Shown: positions 35,065 to 47,024 of the stretch, piece by piece
How the letters are laid out: every line of letters starts with the position of its first letter
Position numbering within the stretch: the first letter of the stretch is position 1
NCBI GenBank assembly: GCA_001466705.2
Contig: LATX02000154.1
Location: 310,001 to 374,000, forward strand
Direction of reading: 5' to 3'
Length of the DNA stretch: 64,000 nucleotides
Origin: Moniliophthora roreri
Lineage: Eukaryota; Basidiomycota; Agaricomycetes; Agaricales; Marasmiaceae
The notes under the pieces: model-generated
Seen by the model: the letters and a program-made list of their open reading frames with translations, nothing else
The model's database searches: none
Told to the model about the DNA's origin: nothing
Made by a program: the position numbers and the translations under genes

Positions 35065-35830
35065 TTTCCACGCGAAACACCTCCCACCGACACTTATACT
35101 TCCATAACTGTCGAATTAGCATCTTTCTATTCCGCCTCAGATCACCCTTGCCTCTCAACCTTTGGACAGGTCTTCATGACGTAAAGCAAATTACATCCCG
35201 GCGTATTCTCCCTGTGCGTCTTACGACTATCCTTCGACCGCCATCTCAATTGCTCCTTCCAATACAATGCGTAATCTCAATCACACATCATCGTCTCACA
35301 TTCGTACGTATAGTCAAAACGCCGTTTTATTGACATCTTCCGTTGGCAAACTGCCAGGAACACCTAAATCCCTTCTCGCACGAACGAATGAGCTACTGAT
35401 CAATTGCATTATTTGCCCTATAATTATCCGTTTAGATTCATGCCTGCTCTTCATGCAGTATCCCCGACTTGGCACCTCCGGCTCATAGACTCAAGCTTTT
35501 CCTGGTACATGATTATTCCAAGCCATGGTCTATAGCGCCGGCAGCAGCGAAAGATACTGTTCCCCATTCTCACTTTACCCACACAGATCAGCACGCCCTA
35601 ACGCTTGCTCGACTGTCCATGGTCACAATCACGCTACTTGGTTTTACGGAGACTAATGCACAACTTCAGTAGAGTATGCAGGATCTACGGCAGATGACGG
35701 AGAAGAGACGAGCTTGTGGATAAGTAATGATAGCCAAAGAAATGTATGTCTTGTTGATAGTGTCTCTTATCGCCTAATTGTTTTATTATACATCCAAAAA
35801 ACTGCTACCACTAATTCAATTCCGAGGCGT
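35065..35830. other. Array spacer, no confident gene
   Basis: It begins like the other post-motif spacers (CCACGCG...TCGAATTAGCATC, compare 46.42-46.5 kb). It shows no motif-bearing ORF. Confidence 0.35.
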
Positions 35831-35834
35831 AATA

Positions 35835-36843
35835 TTATGGAGTTCCTTTGTTGGCAAAATCGCTCCATTTTGGCCGATCAATCAACGTCTTTTTGACACC
35901 ATCAGCCCAGTCGTTCAGACCACATGTACAAGGAATAGAAACATTGGGATACAAACGGACTAAATTCACAGCCGTTTGAAATGTTTCTGGTGTTGGTATT
36001 CCTGTACTGTTCAGTTGAAGGATAACCAAACATACAAGGTCTGTAACTTTGCGTAGTTGGTCACAAACGACCACTCTGGATACTTTGTGGCCAGACTCCG
36101 ATCTCGCTACTATGAGGTGAGCCGAAGTATAGGTCGAACATGCATTTTGATACTTTTGGAATCCTTCATTGTAACTCTGCTGGTACCGGAGCTGAAGATC
36201 ATGGCATGTAAGGTAAGGAGCGAAAAAACGATCAATTTATTCCGTACCCAAATGCTAAATCCTCGTAGATGTTCTCCAAAGGAATCAAGAACGTGTATAA
36301 TTCCGAGTCCGACCGTTCTCTCCGCAACGTAGTCAATATCTTCGATATCATTATTTATTGACTTGAACCTGAGAACGCGTAGAGCGTTATCAGCAGACTG
36401 TTCAGCCAGAGATCTAGTAACGATGAACCTTGAATAAAATCTGTCATGCACTGAAACCGTCCGAAGACGCACCGCAGAGCTTTCCTGCACATTCCCGAGG
36501 CAAAGTGATTCATATATTTTTCGGCAGCCTCTGCCAGCCCAATAATGATATCGATGTCGTAGCTCGAGAGATCGGGTGCAGGGGCGTTATGTGTGAACGC
36601 CAGGAAGAGCTTCAGGACATTGGCATTTTCGGTGAGCTCTGTCTGCTCGTCGGAGCGGCAGATAACAGATCCTGAGAGGGGGAAACCCTCAGTAAACGAT
36701 TCGAGATTTTTTGTGTGAGCGCCGAATAACTGTCCATCTGATGATTTGAGGATTACATCGACAGGTAAGCTGCAGCTTTCAACTGTTTAAAGTAAACTCA
36801 ATGCTGAATTGAAAGCTTATACCAAGGTAACATACCAGGACAT
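35835..36843 (-). pseudogene. BTB/POZ-type protein, probably broken
   Basis: A start at 36843 (ATG TCC TG) with an intron 36776-36835 gives MSCLPVDVILKSSDGQLFGA. The frame continues with AHTKNLESF, ENANVLKLFLAFTHNAPAPD and IIIGLAEAAEKYMNHFA. This is the layout of the BTB/POZ proteins abundant in Agaricomycetes, which act as adaptors or dimerising modules. The frame closes near 36350. Two further minus-strand frames follow (36490-36110, IEDIDYVAERTVGLGIIHVL; 36074-35835, TPETFQTAVNLVRLYPNVSI). A candidate intron (36188-36243) lies inside the first. They may be the rest of the same gene after frameshifts, or a second gene of F-box/LRR flavour. Confidence 0.45.
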
Positions 36844-37019
36844 GGATATGAGGATGCCAATTGCATCGAAATGGGGGCCATCATGGAAGTTAAATCCGGA
36901 GTGACACAAGCGGGCGAATGACCTTGAGGCCTCGTGCACTAGCTCGTGACTGAATATTTACGGCAAGGGTGTGCTTCCGGCAGTTGCCGCCGCTGCCGAT
37001 TGCATTCTTTAATACCGTT

Positions 37020-37800
37020 CAGTACACCCCAACTCGAGCAAAACTTCAATATGATCCTTGCTGGATCCCAATAAGAAGCCTTCAAAGAATCAAAAAGTGT
37101 CAGAATTCTAAATTATCATTGATGAAGAAAGTAAATGCTAGCTAGTGTCTAGAATCCGATGTAAGCGTTTCCAAGAATAGACGATAATCAAAGCGATAGC
37201 GTCGAATAAGGTACTTCCTTCAGCTCCCTATCTCGCTGCAATGGCTCCGGGTGCTCCTCCTTCTTGATACCCAACTCTGCCAATATCAGAGCAAGATGGA
37301 TTAATGAAGGTTCACATGAACCCAAAGCCACATTGAGTGCTTGCAATATGCCTAGGCGAGCTACCACTCTACCCCGGCCCTTGAATGCTGCTTATCGTCG
37401 AACCTTCTCATGCTGGTAAGAGTGATATTGATTTGGGTACCATCATGCACTCATATTTGGATGTGGCAGTGAATCCCAGCCTCACACAGGCATCAAAGCT
37501 CAAAGAAACATTTGGTCTGGTTGTCAGTAATTGTTGTACTCTCAGTCTGGAAGGTCCATAGGGAAAGGCTGAGAACATTGGTGCTCCAGAAGGGGGTCAT
37601 CATCTACATCATCTTCCACTATCTCTCTGAGCTCACTAATTGACAGCTAGGGTGTAAGGACATTATCTCAAATGTGAGATTGAGATACCTAGACAAAAAT
37701 AACCATATGAGTGAAGAGAAGCAAACTTAATAGCAGTAATGTGAACCTCACTCTTAGCATCATATGTTCTTCTTTTACCTTTTTCAACTTCTATGGCCCT
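37020..37800 (-). pseudogene. Family A fragment A4a (short form, 3' exons)
   Basis: It closely parallels 46910-47700 of the intact gene, including GTAAATGCTAGCTAG, GGTTCACATGAACCC, CATCTTCCACTATCTCTC and the CTAGAC(G/A)AAAATAACC intron. To about 37420 it is CpG-normal. Beyond that, nearly every CpG of the intact gene is TG or CA. The block then joins a different part of the family at about 37800. Confidence 0.65.
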
Positions 37801-39480
37801 TCATCCAAGGCAACAGCTCACATTGAGTGTGCCTAGGTGCTTATTGTCAAACCCTCTCATGTTGGCAGTAATGATACTGATTTGGGTACCAGCATGTGCT
37901 GGCTTGTGTCACCATTAGAATAGCCTTTGTTGTTCAGAAGTCCAAGTCATAGTCCTATAATGAAGCCCTCTCGAGTTACACTCTCCTTCAATCACCTTCC
38001 CTGAGTCTCTTGCAACCTCTACAGCACCTACTCTATCATCCTGTCCAAGTTTGCTGAGCATATGAGAACATGAGATCTGGTAGAGACAACACATGAAGGA
38101 ATGGGCTTAACATGAAGAGAAGTAGAGGTTGTGTTATAGATGGTAGACATTGACTTGAGTGAATGTTTTACAATGTTCCATGATGTTCCACAACATTCAA
38201 ACATTGGCTTTACAGAAAAATAGGCAAATTACTGGACTGTTCTAGTCATCGCCAGCTTCTACTAGTGAAAGGCTGAAAAGAAAAATCAGTATTGAGAGGG
38301 TATTGGGAAGGAGTTGGTTGTAAATGTACTATGCAAGGACTGTAGATATGTTGCATGTAGGATCTCTAGAATACATGAAGAATGAGTGGAAGAGAAAAAA
38401 CAAGCAAACACTCACCCTGTCTCGCAACCTCTCCTACCCATACAGGCTGCACCTGATATGCAATGAACAAGAGTGGCAGCAGGGGATGGGAATGATTGGT
38501 TGGACAGCACTGATAGTAACACTAGAAGCTGCAGCAAGGTGAGTGGAAAAAGGTAAGGAAACTCAGTGTTGACATTCAAGGGGTAGTGTTGGTCTGGTTA
38601 TTGTTCTCCCAATCCAGGAGAGCATTGGTGCTGTGCTTCAGAAGATCTCAAATATGGAATCAAGTGACCCAGACAAATAACTGTGTGAGCAAGAGAAGAT
38701 AGATATAGTAGTGGTAACATGAACCTCTTGGTGTTGAATGTTTTCTTTCTCCCCCACCAAGCCCATTAAACCACATGCTGACCTGCTTCTCCTCATCTCA
38801 GCCTCACTCTCAGCCTATACCCATCCATCTCATTCACAACTGTTTCTCTCTAGGTGCCACCTCCAAAGTGGCCTGCAATACTTGGCTCTTCCAGTTGACA
38901 AATTTATGTGATTGGAGGTCAAGCAGCATTCCTGTGGCTGAAAATTGTGATTCTGGGACAAGTGTACATGTCACAATTTCACTTTGTAGGGCATGGCTGA
39001 GGAACTGACACAGAGACAGATATGGGTGTTTGATCTTGCTTGGAAGATACATGGGCTTCATCCCAAGAGGCTGCAGTACATTGCAAGGGCAATAGGTACA
39101 TCATTGCAGAGAATTGAGGGATAGAAGCCATATATGATCTTTTTGGAGAATGAGTTCTTGGAGTATAACCTGAGTATGACAAAACTGATGACAGCCAGTG
39201 ATTCTGTTGTGTTGAGGTGATTGCAGATGATGCTGAGGCCATGATGTCCTTTCCTCAATGATGACAGGCTGCAAGGCTCTAAACTCAACATTTCCCCCCT
39301 CCATGCCACCAGGTTACTTCATCAACCACCTAAAACTCTGCTTCCCACAATGCCTTCCCCTGATTCCTGTCTATCTCTCTGTAACCAGTGTGATTTCTCA
39401 TTGCTGTCAAAGGCACCTGAGTTGGCACCCAGAGGTATCTGTCATGGCCAGGGCCTGTTGTGTGTGATTATGCAATGTTA
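37800..39480 (-). pseudogene. Family A copy A4b (long form), CpG-decayed
   Basis: From 37810 (ATTGAGTGTGCCTAGGTGCT...) it follows the A1/A5 long form: TGTCCAAGTTTGCTGAG, GAATACATGAAGAATGAG, the AGGTGCCACCTCC block and CTGTCATGGCCAGGGCCTG near 39440. The last corresponds to CTGTCACCGCCAGGGCCTC of the intact gene. Its 5' exon is missing. Each expected CpG is TpG or CpA. Confidence 0.6.
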
Positions 39481-40745
39481 TTGTCATTAAGTGGAGATGT
39501 TGCTCAATCAGCTTGTACATTGCATAGCTTACTCCAACAGCCGTAAATCTCAATTCTTCAGCACCTGCCATGCACTAGGCATTCTATTGCCACCTCAAGC
39601 CATTGGTATAGCTGCCAATGAAGGTGGTGACCACACAGATGGTGAGTGCCAATGCATAGGCATCTGCAGAGCCTAAGATCTGAGACATTCTAGGACTACT
39701 TGGCCTGGTCCAATTGGCATAACCAACATCATACCATCAATCTCTTCATCTATAGCATTTTTCCAATTACTATGCTTCCCACTACTCTGCCTCTGATGAT
39801 GTTGCACTCCTGTGGTTCATCATAATCCTCCATATTTCCATGTCTACTGGGACTCCCACCTCTATCAGAACTATTACCTTCCCAAACTACACTGAGTCTG
39901 AGCAAAGCCAATCCAGATGTAGAGGTAGGCATGTAACCCTCTTCACCACCTCTCCCATACCAACACTGCTCAAGATGAACTCTCTCTCACCTTCACCATC
40001 CAGGATTATGCTTTGTGCCAGTAGCAAAGAGAGCAATGGTATAATCTAATTCCACTACATCATTCCATTAGCACTGCTCATACTCTGGAAAGGATCCTCA
40101 GTACCATATAGGTTGAGATATGACAAAATCTGCCTATAAATTGAAATGGTTGTAGTTAGGGGGAACATGAGGTATAGAAACCATGCACAAAAGCAATATA
40201 TTGTAATTTACAAAATGAGGATCAGACAGTGCAAAGCATTCAAAACCATTCTATTCAAATGAAGACCTACATCAGATGCATTCTAAGAATTTTTGTTCAT
40301 CAGTCAAATGCCTCCAACAATACCAGGCTAAAAAAGTACTCAAAATCCACCCCATCTTGAAAAATCAACTTTGCCATGACCTCTTGTACTCTTTTCAACT
40401 TTTGCTGTTCCAAATCCACATGTTGTCTTGACAGTGACCATGGGGAGGTGAAAAATGAATTCCTTCAAGGACTAGCAGGAGGTCAGTCATTATTGTGGAG
40501 TGATGAAGATGCTAGGGTGTAATGGAGAGAGCAGTGAGCCACTGCTTGAGGGAGAGGCTGTTAGGAGACATTTTGGGACTGTTAGTCCTTGACATTGGTG
40601 ATTACAAGCTTTTACATGATGACATCAACTGCTTGGTGAAGTGCTCAGGTGATGTGGGCACTCAAATTTGGCACCACCATGACAGGCTGCAGGTTCATTC
40701 CATTAAGTCTTCCACCATGTATATTATTGCAGTAAAAATACAGTT
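39480..40745. other. CpG-poor spacer, no confident gene
   Basis: A frame near 39560-39670 (GIAANEGGDHTDGE) faintly recalls the GNExAD motif of retrotransposon RNase H, but nothing else supports it. No other feature was recognised. Confidence 0.3.
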
Positions 40746-40749
40746 CCAT

Positions 40750-43700
40750 TACCTGATAGTTTGACCAACATAAGCCCAATGATAAATATAGCTGTCCATA
40801 TGTGAGGATTCATCTACTTTCATATCTAATTCCTCATCAACATGTGATAATTCCATTTCAACCCCATCTCCCTCCCTTTCTTCCAACACTAGAGAATATT
40901 CCTTTCCACTAGGCCAGATTTGAGCATCATCATTTTCTTCAGCCCAGCAGCTCCTGAGAGTAGGTCCAGCTACACAATTAATATTAGCACAAAAATCAAG
41001 GGGCATAAAAGTGACTAATGGATATATACTAGATTCTCTGTAACCAGAGGTATAAGTTATATGTGTTGAATCCTTCCAAGCTTCAAGTAAATCATTATCC
41101 CCAACCACCTTCAAGATAGGACAGCCAACCATCAAAGCAAGGTCTGTTGCTGAGAGATTAAAGTAATTGTGATGCTAAAGCATTTTAATAGCTTTATAGG
41201 CACTTTGATCCCAATATGAATGATAAACAGATATTTTAGAGGTAAAAGATAGAAGTCCCAATGACAATTGCATGGCCTCTGATGTCTCTTCTTTCCCTAA
41301 AGAGTCAGAAGACCAGAAATATTTTGGACCCTCTACCTAGGATCTCCACACCTTGTTATTATCAGAAGGTTGGGGAATTGGTTGGATGAACAGGTACACC
41401 GGACCAGCATCACTTGACAAAGATGTAATACTTGCATTCTTCTGGGGCATGGGGTGCTGTCCCTTGCATTTGAAGATAAGCTCCAGTCTAAAATGCATAC
41501 CTCTTAGGTATTAGTAGACTATAGCTATAAGTAAGTTAATAAGAGCACTTACCATATTCCTCCCACTTATCTTCATCAATCCTCAGTTGGGTAAACACCC
41601 TGTGTGCCTGAGTGATCCATGCCAATGCCAAAGTAGTAAATGATGATAAGCTATATTGCAAGATCATCACTTCAACCTGTTGAATATCCATTGGTATAAC
41701 TGTAAACCTAAATTATCAGTTAGTTTATAGCATCCACTATGACACAATCTCATACATACTGCACTGAGTCATCCTCCATCACAATTAGGCTCTCTCTCAT
41801 TGCATCAGAACTAACATCTGCTCTGGAGAGATAGTAATATGGCCTGTCTCTGGCTTCCACAGGCAATTTGGCAATAATATTTTGACTATGCTGGTGGTAA
41901 AAATTGGAGAAGGTTTGGAAGATGGATCTAGCATCTTTATCCATCAATCTTTTCCAAAATCCCCTAAAACACCCAGCAATTCCCAAGATGATATTGAAGG
42001 TAGGAACTGTTTCGGTGAGGTAGTTAAAGGTAGTGCCCACATTACTGTATGTCTGAATAGAGAGTGGAGGAAAGTGGCCACTGGGTGTATAATTTAATAT
42101 AACACCATACTGATCTATTTCAGTCAATTCAGAAAGGAGGGTGACCTGTGGCTGTTCATCTGAACTTGACCTTTCGGATGGAGGCCTACCAGACTGTGAC
42201 TGTCCACAAAATTTTGGACAAGCCACAGCCAGTACTTAGGTGCTAGTAATTTTACTCCCATTGTTCTACATATGAGTAAGTGCACAATAACATGCCTGTG
42301 GAGCAACTGACATCCACATTGATTGAGAGTCACCAGACCAGTGCATTAGTTGAACAATGCCACTTAGTCTCTTCACCTTCTTCCACCAAAATGACTCTTG
42401 ATATACCATATGAAACTCAAAGAATAACCTTACCCAACAATACACTCTCTGTTTTCAATTTTCTTGCATATCCTCTACCCAAACAACATGTTTCAACAAC
42501 ACTAACACAAGCAGACAAGTATATTAGTGGAACTTTTTCCTGACATTTGTAACTGTACACATGTTCACAGAAAGTGATGGCCACTTGGCTGTTTTTCACT
42601 GAACATCCTGATTTTGTACCCTCAATGGTGGGCTCAAATGTTGGCCAAAATACACTGTTCTTTTTTTAATCTGACATGCTTTTCAATGCAGATTTTGGAA
42701 CCAGTCACCAATTTGCAATAATTCTGCATGTTGTGAAACTCACCATCAGCCAAAATCAAGCATTTTGATGAAACACCCTTTTCTACAGTGTGTTATAAAA
42801 AACATCCAGCCAATTTTATGCTCAAATTATTCTGCTGATTCAGTAGATTCACTGAAGATCCAGGTTTGTGAGATTTGAAGGTGTATTTGTTGAGATATGG
42901 CAAAAAAACTGAGCAACTGTCACTTTCCATAAGCATGTGTACATATTCATTATAGATGAAAATCTACATAAGAAAGTGATTTTGTTCCAGGAGAACAAGA
43001 AAATTTAGCATTTTGGTCACAGCACTTGGTCAATTCAGATGGATGCTTGGTGACCTGTGACCATCTGAAAATTTCTGGAAATTTGGACGTTTGTGACCTG
43101 TGACCTTCTGAATTGACTGAAATAGGTCAGTATAGTGTCCAATTTTTATAGAAGATCCGAATATGAGGTCCTAGACATAGTGCACCAGTTCTTGGGTCAA
43201 TCTATAGATCACCTATGTCCTGTAACCTGTTTTTTCAATGCAGTATGAAACAAGTGAAAAGAGGCATACTATGACTGCATCTGGTTTCCATAGACCTAAC
43301 TTTCAAGAAGATGAGATAGGAATGGTCATACCATAATTATTCACATACCTGATATGTGAAGTATGCATAGAGAATTGGAGAAGGTATATTATTTTTGAAG
43401 ATGACACATGACAGGGGAATCAATGCTGCATTGCAGTTCAGAGGGAGTATCATGCCAGAAACACAATTAATGCAACATACTACCATCATAGAAAATTAGT
43501 GCTAGTGAACCACTTTGATTGTCATTATAGCCAAAAAGCTGGGCAACATATGGACTCCTGAAGACAATTCATATCAGAGCCAATATGGATGAAGGAATAA
43601 TTATTATACCTAATGTGAGTGAACTGGTCAAAATCCTGTTTAAAGGTCTATATTGAGATTGAGATAAGTCCCAGATATAATTACATAAATTCTGTATCTC

Positions 43701-43920
43701 CAAGTCTCCATCCTATGATGCAAGCAGCACTGATTGTCTGTTGTACTATAACCCTCTGATTTGTGACTAATTTGACTTTTCGAGCTATACCATCTTTGCT
43801 TCTGACCTCCTTATAAGTAATGGCCTCTGTAAAGTGTTCTTCATTTCTGGAAATGAGCCTTGTGAGATATACATCACATGGGTGGACATGGTTATACTAG
43901 AAACCAGTCAGTAAGTATCA
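40750..43920 (-). pseudogene. Family B copy B3, interrupted by a 1-kb insertion
   Basis: Homolog of B1. The 3' exons are at 40790-42100 (acidic C-terminus, GHFPPLSIQTYSNV, DEDARSIFQTF). The 5' exons are at 43140-43920 (GDL.ID-type exon near 43190, AQLFGYN equivalent near 43530). Between them lies an unrelated element with terminal inverted repeats. Part of exon 2 is deleted near 43690 and exon 1 is missing. It is CpG-depleted throughout; CpG returns at about 43995. Confidence 0.6.
42100..43140. mobile_element. Non-autonomous inverted-repeat DNA element inside B3
   Basis: The left end is CATACTGATCTATTTCAGTC then AATTCAGAA at 42104-42132. The right end is TTCTGAATTGACTGAAATAG then GTCAGTATAGTG at 43105-43137. 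These are inverted copies of about 28 bp with one or two mismatches. GTGACCTGTG lies just inside both ends. The B gene sequence resumes on either side. The 1-kb interior has no convincing transposase, so it is a MITE-like or deleted element. The target duplication could not be fixed. Confidence 0.65.
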
Positions 43921-44189
43921 CATTTTTAAGGACCCTGATTCCAGATGCATAACTCAGAAAAGGGTGATAATTGAGTGATTAGGAAAATAGATGAAAAGGC
44001 GTAGCGCACACGCCCGGTTCAAGGCCATGCTGTAGTGAATGAGGCGACACTCGCTATAATCTAATGGTAAGTCAAAGGCGTGTCATATATTGTCTTTTGA
44101 CTGATACCCCGTTTGTTAGACTGTGGATCTCTCTAACGCCGTGAGCACGCTGCGCCAGGGCGCAAGAGCATCGTTGGAGTTGGGCTACG

Positions 44190-46290
44190 AGCAAGGGGTT
44201 GAGCAGTCAAGGTAGAGGGTTAGAACCTTTGGTGGATATTGGTGATTTCAGGTGAGCGACAATAAGTTACGCTCAGTAGGGGATCACAATGTATATTAGA
44301 ATCTAAATCTACACCGACGTGTGGCCGTAAGAGTGGTATTCCGAAAATCAAATGAAATAATGAACGTATGATCAAGGCGATAGCGCGTGGTACAATAGCC
44401 CTTTCAGTGACCTTGATTCCCCTCACTACTCTCAGCTGCTCCTTCATCTTGACATCCAGCTGCTCCAACTTGAAAACCGGTTCATATGAACCCAAAACCA
44501 CGGTCCATATCAAGCTCCTGTACTGCGCCGAAGCATCCGAGAATACGGCTCATCGTCGAAGCCACTCGCGTTGACAATTTGAGTACTCGCGCGCGCTAGC
44601 TTGCGTCACCGATTTGGCATTTGGATGTCCGAGTCGCGGCCCTATAACGAAACCCTCTCCTTCAATTTCCTTCCCCGAGTCTCCTGCAGTCTACGGCACC
44701 TTCTCTCTATCTTCCTGTCCAAGTTCGCCGAACCTAAGAACACATGATTATTGGTAAAGGCGATGCGAGAAGAAACGGTTTCGGCACGAGGAGAGGACGT
44801 GACGTAAATGGCAGATTCAGCGCTAATGGTGCTGATGGGATGATAGTCGACGACAAGAGTTCGTACTGGATCAAGTATCTCTTGATTGCTTTGCTCTGGA
44901 ACGCCATCTCGTGTGCCCTGGGGTCCTTGCGCACCGAAAACCAGTAAATCAAACAACGCCACCGACGATGTTTCAAGACGTTCATTCCCGGAGCTTCTAG
45001 TCATCGCCGGAAAGAAAGAATCAGTATCGGGAGAAGAACGAAAAAGAACTAACTTACCATGCGTGCGGGTGGCGCTGGCGCTGAATGTATAAAAGCTCTA
45101 GAGTACACAGAGAATAAGTGAACGATTGCTTGAGAGTGAGAGAGAGAGAGAAATAACAAATACTCATCGTGTCTCCCCGTTCCCTAGCAGACTGCGCCCG
45201 TTCTCACATCGAGGCCACGATAGAATGGGTACTTGTTGAGGTAATGAGCAAGAGCCCATGTAAGTCCTCTAGCTGGTGGTAGCAGGCGACGGCGAATGTT
45301 TACTATAATACAGCCTTAACAGCCTTGATGGTAACACTGGGAGCCGCGACAAGGGACACGGAAAAAGGTAGTGGTCATGGTGATGATGAGGCTCGGTGTT
45401 AATGTTCGAGCGTTCGGTTTGATCGTCGTACTCCCAGTCTAGAAGGTGCATGAAGAGCGTGGGGCGATTCAATTGTCTTGTCCGAGCTCGCTAAGGGTAT
45501 AAGAGTATGAAATTGGGATGCCTAGACGAACAACCATAAGAGCGACGGAAGATGAATAAAGTAATTGTGACACGAACTTGACTCTCTCAACGTCAAACGC
45601 ACTTTTCTTTCCCGAATCCGTCCAATCAACAGGCTGCCTTGTTTCTGCCCATCTCGGCCTACACACATTCGTCTCGTCCACAACAATTCTTCTCCTAGGT
45701 GTCTTCCAATACCCGACTCTTTCAAGTTGACGACTTTGTACGATTGGAGATGGAGCAGAATTGGTGTGGCGGCTGGGATCGCAATTCTTGTTCAAATGAA
45801 CACGGCACGATACTCGTTCCCTGGGGCAAGGCTAAGAGCGCAGGAGGTGGACAAGCATGTCTAGTCTCGATTGTAAGGAAGTTCATGCTACCTCAGTACC
45901 CTGTGCCAAGAAGCTGCGCTACGTTGCGGGAGAACGGAGCGTAAACGGTATGACAGAACCGACGGCGGTAAGTGAGACTGTCGTGGCAAGTTGATTGTGA
46001 ATGATGCTAAGTCTGTGGTAACCGTACTATTAATCATTTCTCGACGATGATGACCGTTCAACGGGACACCATCCAGTCTTTCTCCGGCTATTGGCTGATT
46101 GATAGAAGAGAACTCGGGAGCTGGAGAGCTAGTGCCTGATGCGCTGAACGTAAAGTTCATTGAGCGGAAGGAGAGGTCGAATAAATTAGGTCCACAAGAG
46201 GCGAATGAAAAGTTGAGATAGCTCGCGGCTGGCAAGAAAAGAATAAATGGCGGTAAAAAGGAACGACACATTGGATTACTTGCATCATGA
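44190..46290 (-). pseudogene. Family A copy A5, degenerate (long form)
   Basis: It parallels A1: the tail VTERAIVPRAIAL at 44370-44420, CCTGTCCAAGTTCGCCGAAC, CGATGCGAGAAGAAACGG, the DWEYDDQTER exon at 45430, the CCTAGACGAACAACCATAAG intron edge and CGACGATGATGACCG. Part of the N-terminal coding region is deleted after about 46060. The 5' exon donor text is diverged (TTGCATCATGAACGTGTCTGG). CpG content is normal. Confidence 0.55.
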
Positions 46291-46365
46291 ACGTGTCTGG
46301 CCTTCAAAATGGCCCATAGCAGTTGCACAATAGATTCGCCGTCGTGGTGGTTGTCATTAGTGTTC

Positions 46366-46405
46366 AATGCCGTGAGAAAGCGGGAAAAAATTGGCGCCGA
46401 GATCT
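46366..46405. promoter_or_regulatory. Conserved GCCGTGAGAAAGCGGGAAAA/TTGGCGCC motif (site 4)
   Basis: TGCCGTGAGAAAGCGGGAAA followed by AAATTGGCGCCGAGATCTCT lies about 75 bp upstream of the A5 5' exon. The site is nearly identical to site 3. Confidence 0.45.
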
Positions 46406-46409
46406 CTTT

Positions 46410-46900
46410 CTGGCACGCGGCCACTCTTCGCAGCTCGCTCTCGCAGGTAACGCTTCTCCATCATGCTTCTACGCTTCTACGATGGTCGTATTAGCATCCG
46501 TCTCATACCACCCCCAAATCATCCCTACCTCTCAACCATCACGACGCTCATCATAACCTCAACAAAACAATAAATTACGACGTATTCTCCCGCTACATTC
46601 CAATTACTCACGTTTGGAGTTCTTTTTCGCTTGATGTCGAAACTCATTGACGGAATGAACACAGAGCCTTTGAGGGTGGGGGAACAGGGACTGAGCGCGA
46701 TATGGAGTTACCGACTCGGATTCGTTCATAACACGATGGATGTCGACATACGAGTTGCTACAATTTGACACCTAGAACTTGCTGTGAATTTGAAAGCGTG
46801 GCTAGCCATGGACCAATCGAACGAGCCGCATATGATACACCGGTCAAAACCTGTACACGATTCTGTCAAAGTTATTTGGATCCCTACATGAATGAAAATG
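46410..46900. other. Array spacer
   Basis: It opens like the 35.06-kb spacer (GCTCGCTC, TCGTATTAGCATC) and then is unique. No gene is supported. Confidence 0.35.
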
Positions 46901-47024
46901 AGAAACGTTTAAAGAATCAAAGAGTGTCGAATCCGAATTATTATCGACGAGTAACCATAAACGAAAGTAAATGCTAGCTAGCGTCCAGAATCCGAAGTAA
47001 AGCATTTCCAGTAGTAGACGATAA

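Noticed and set aside
39560..39670. Possible retrotransposon RNase H motif (GIAANEGGDH)
   Set aside because: A single short resemblance with no other RNase H or RT motif nearby.
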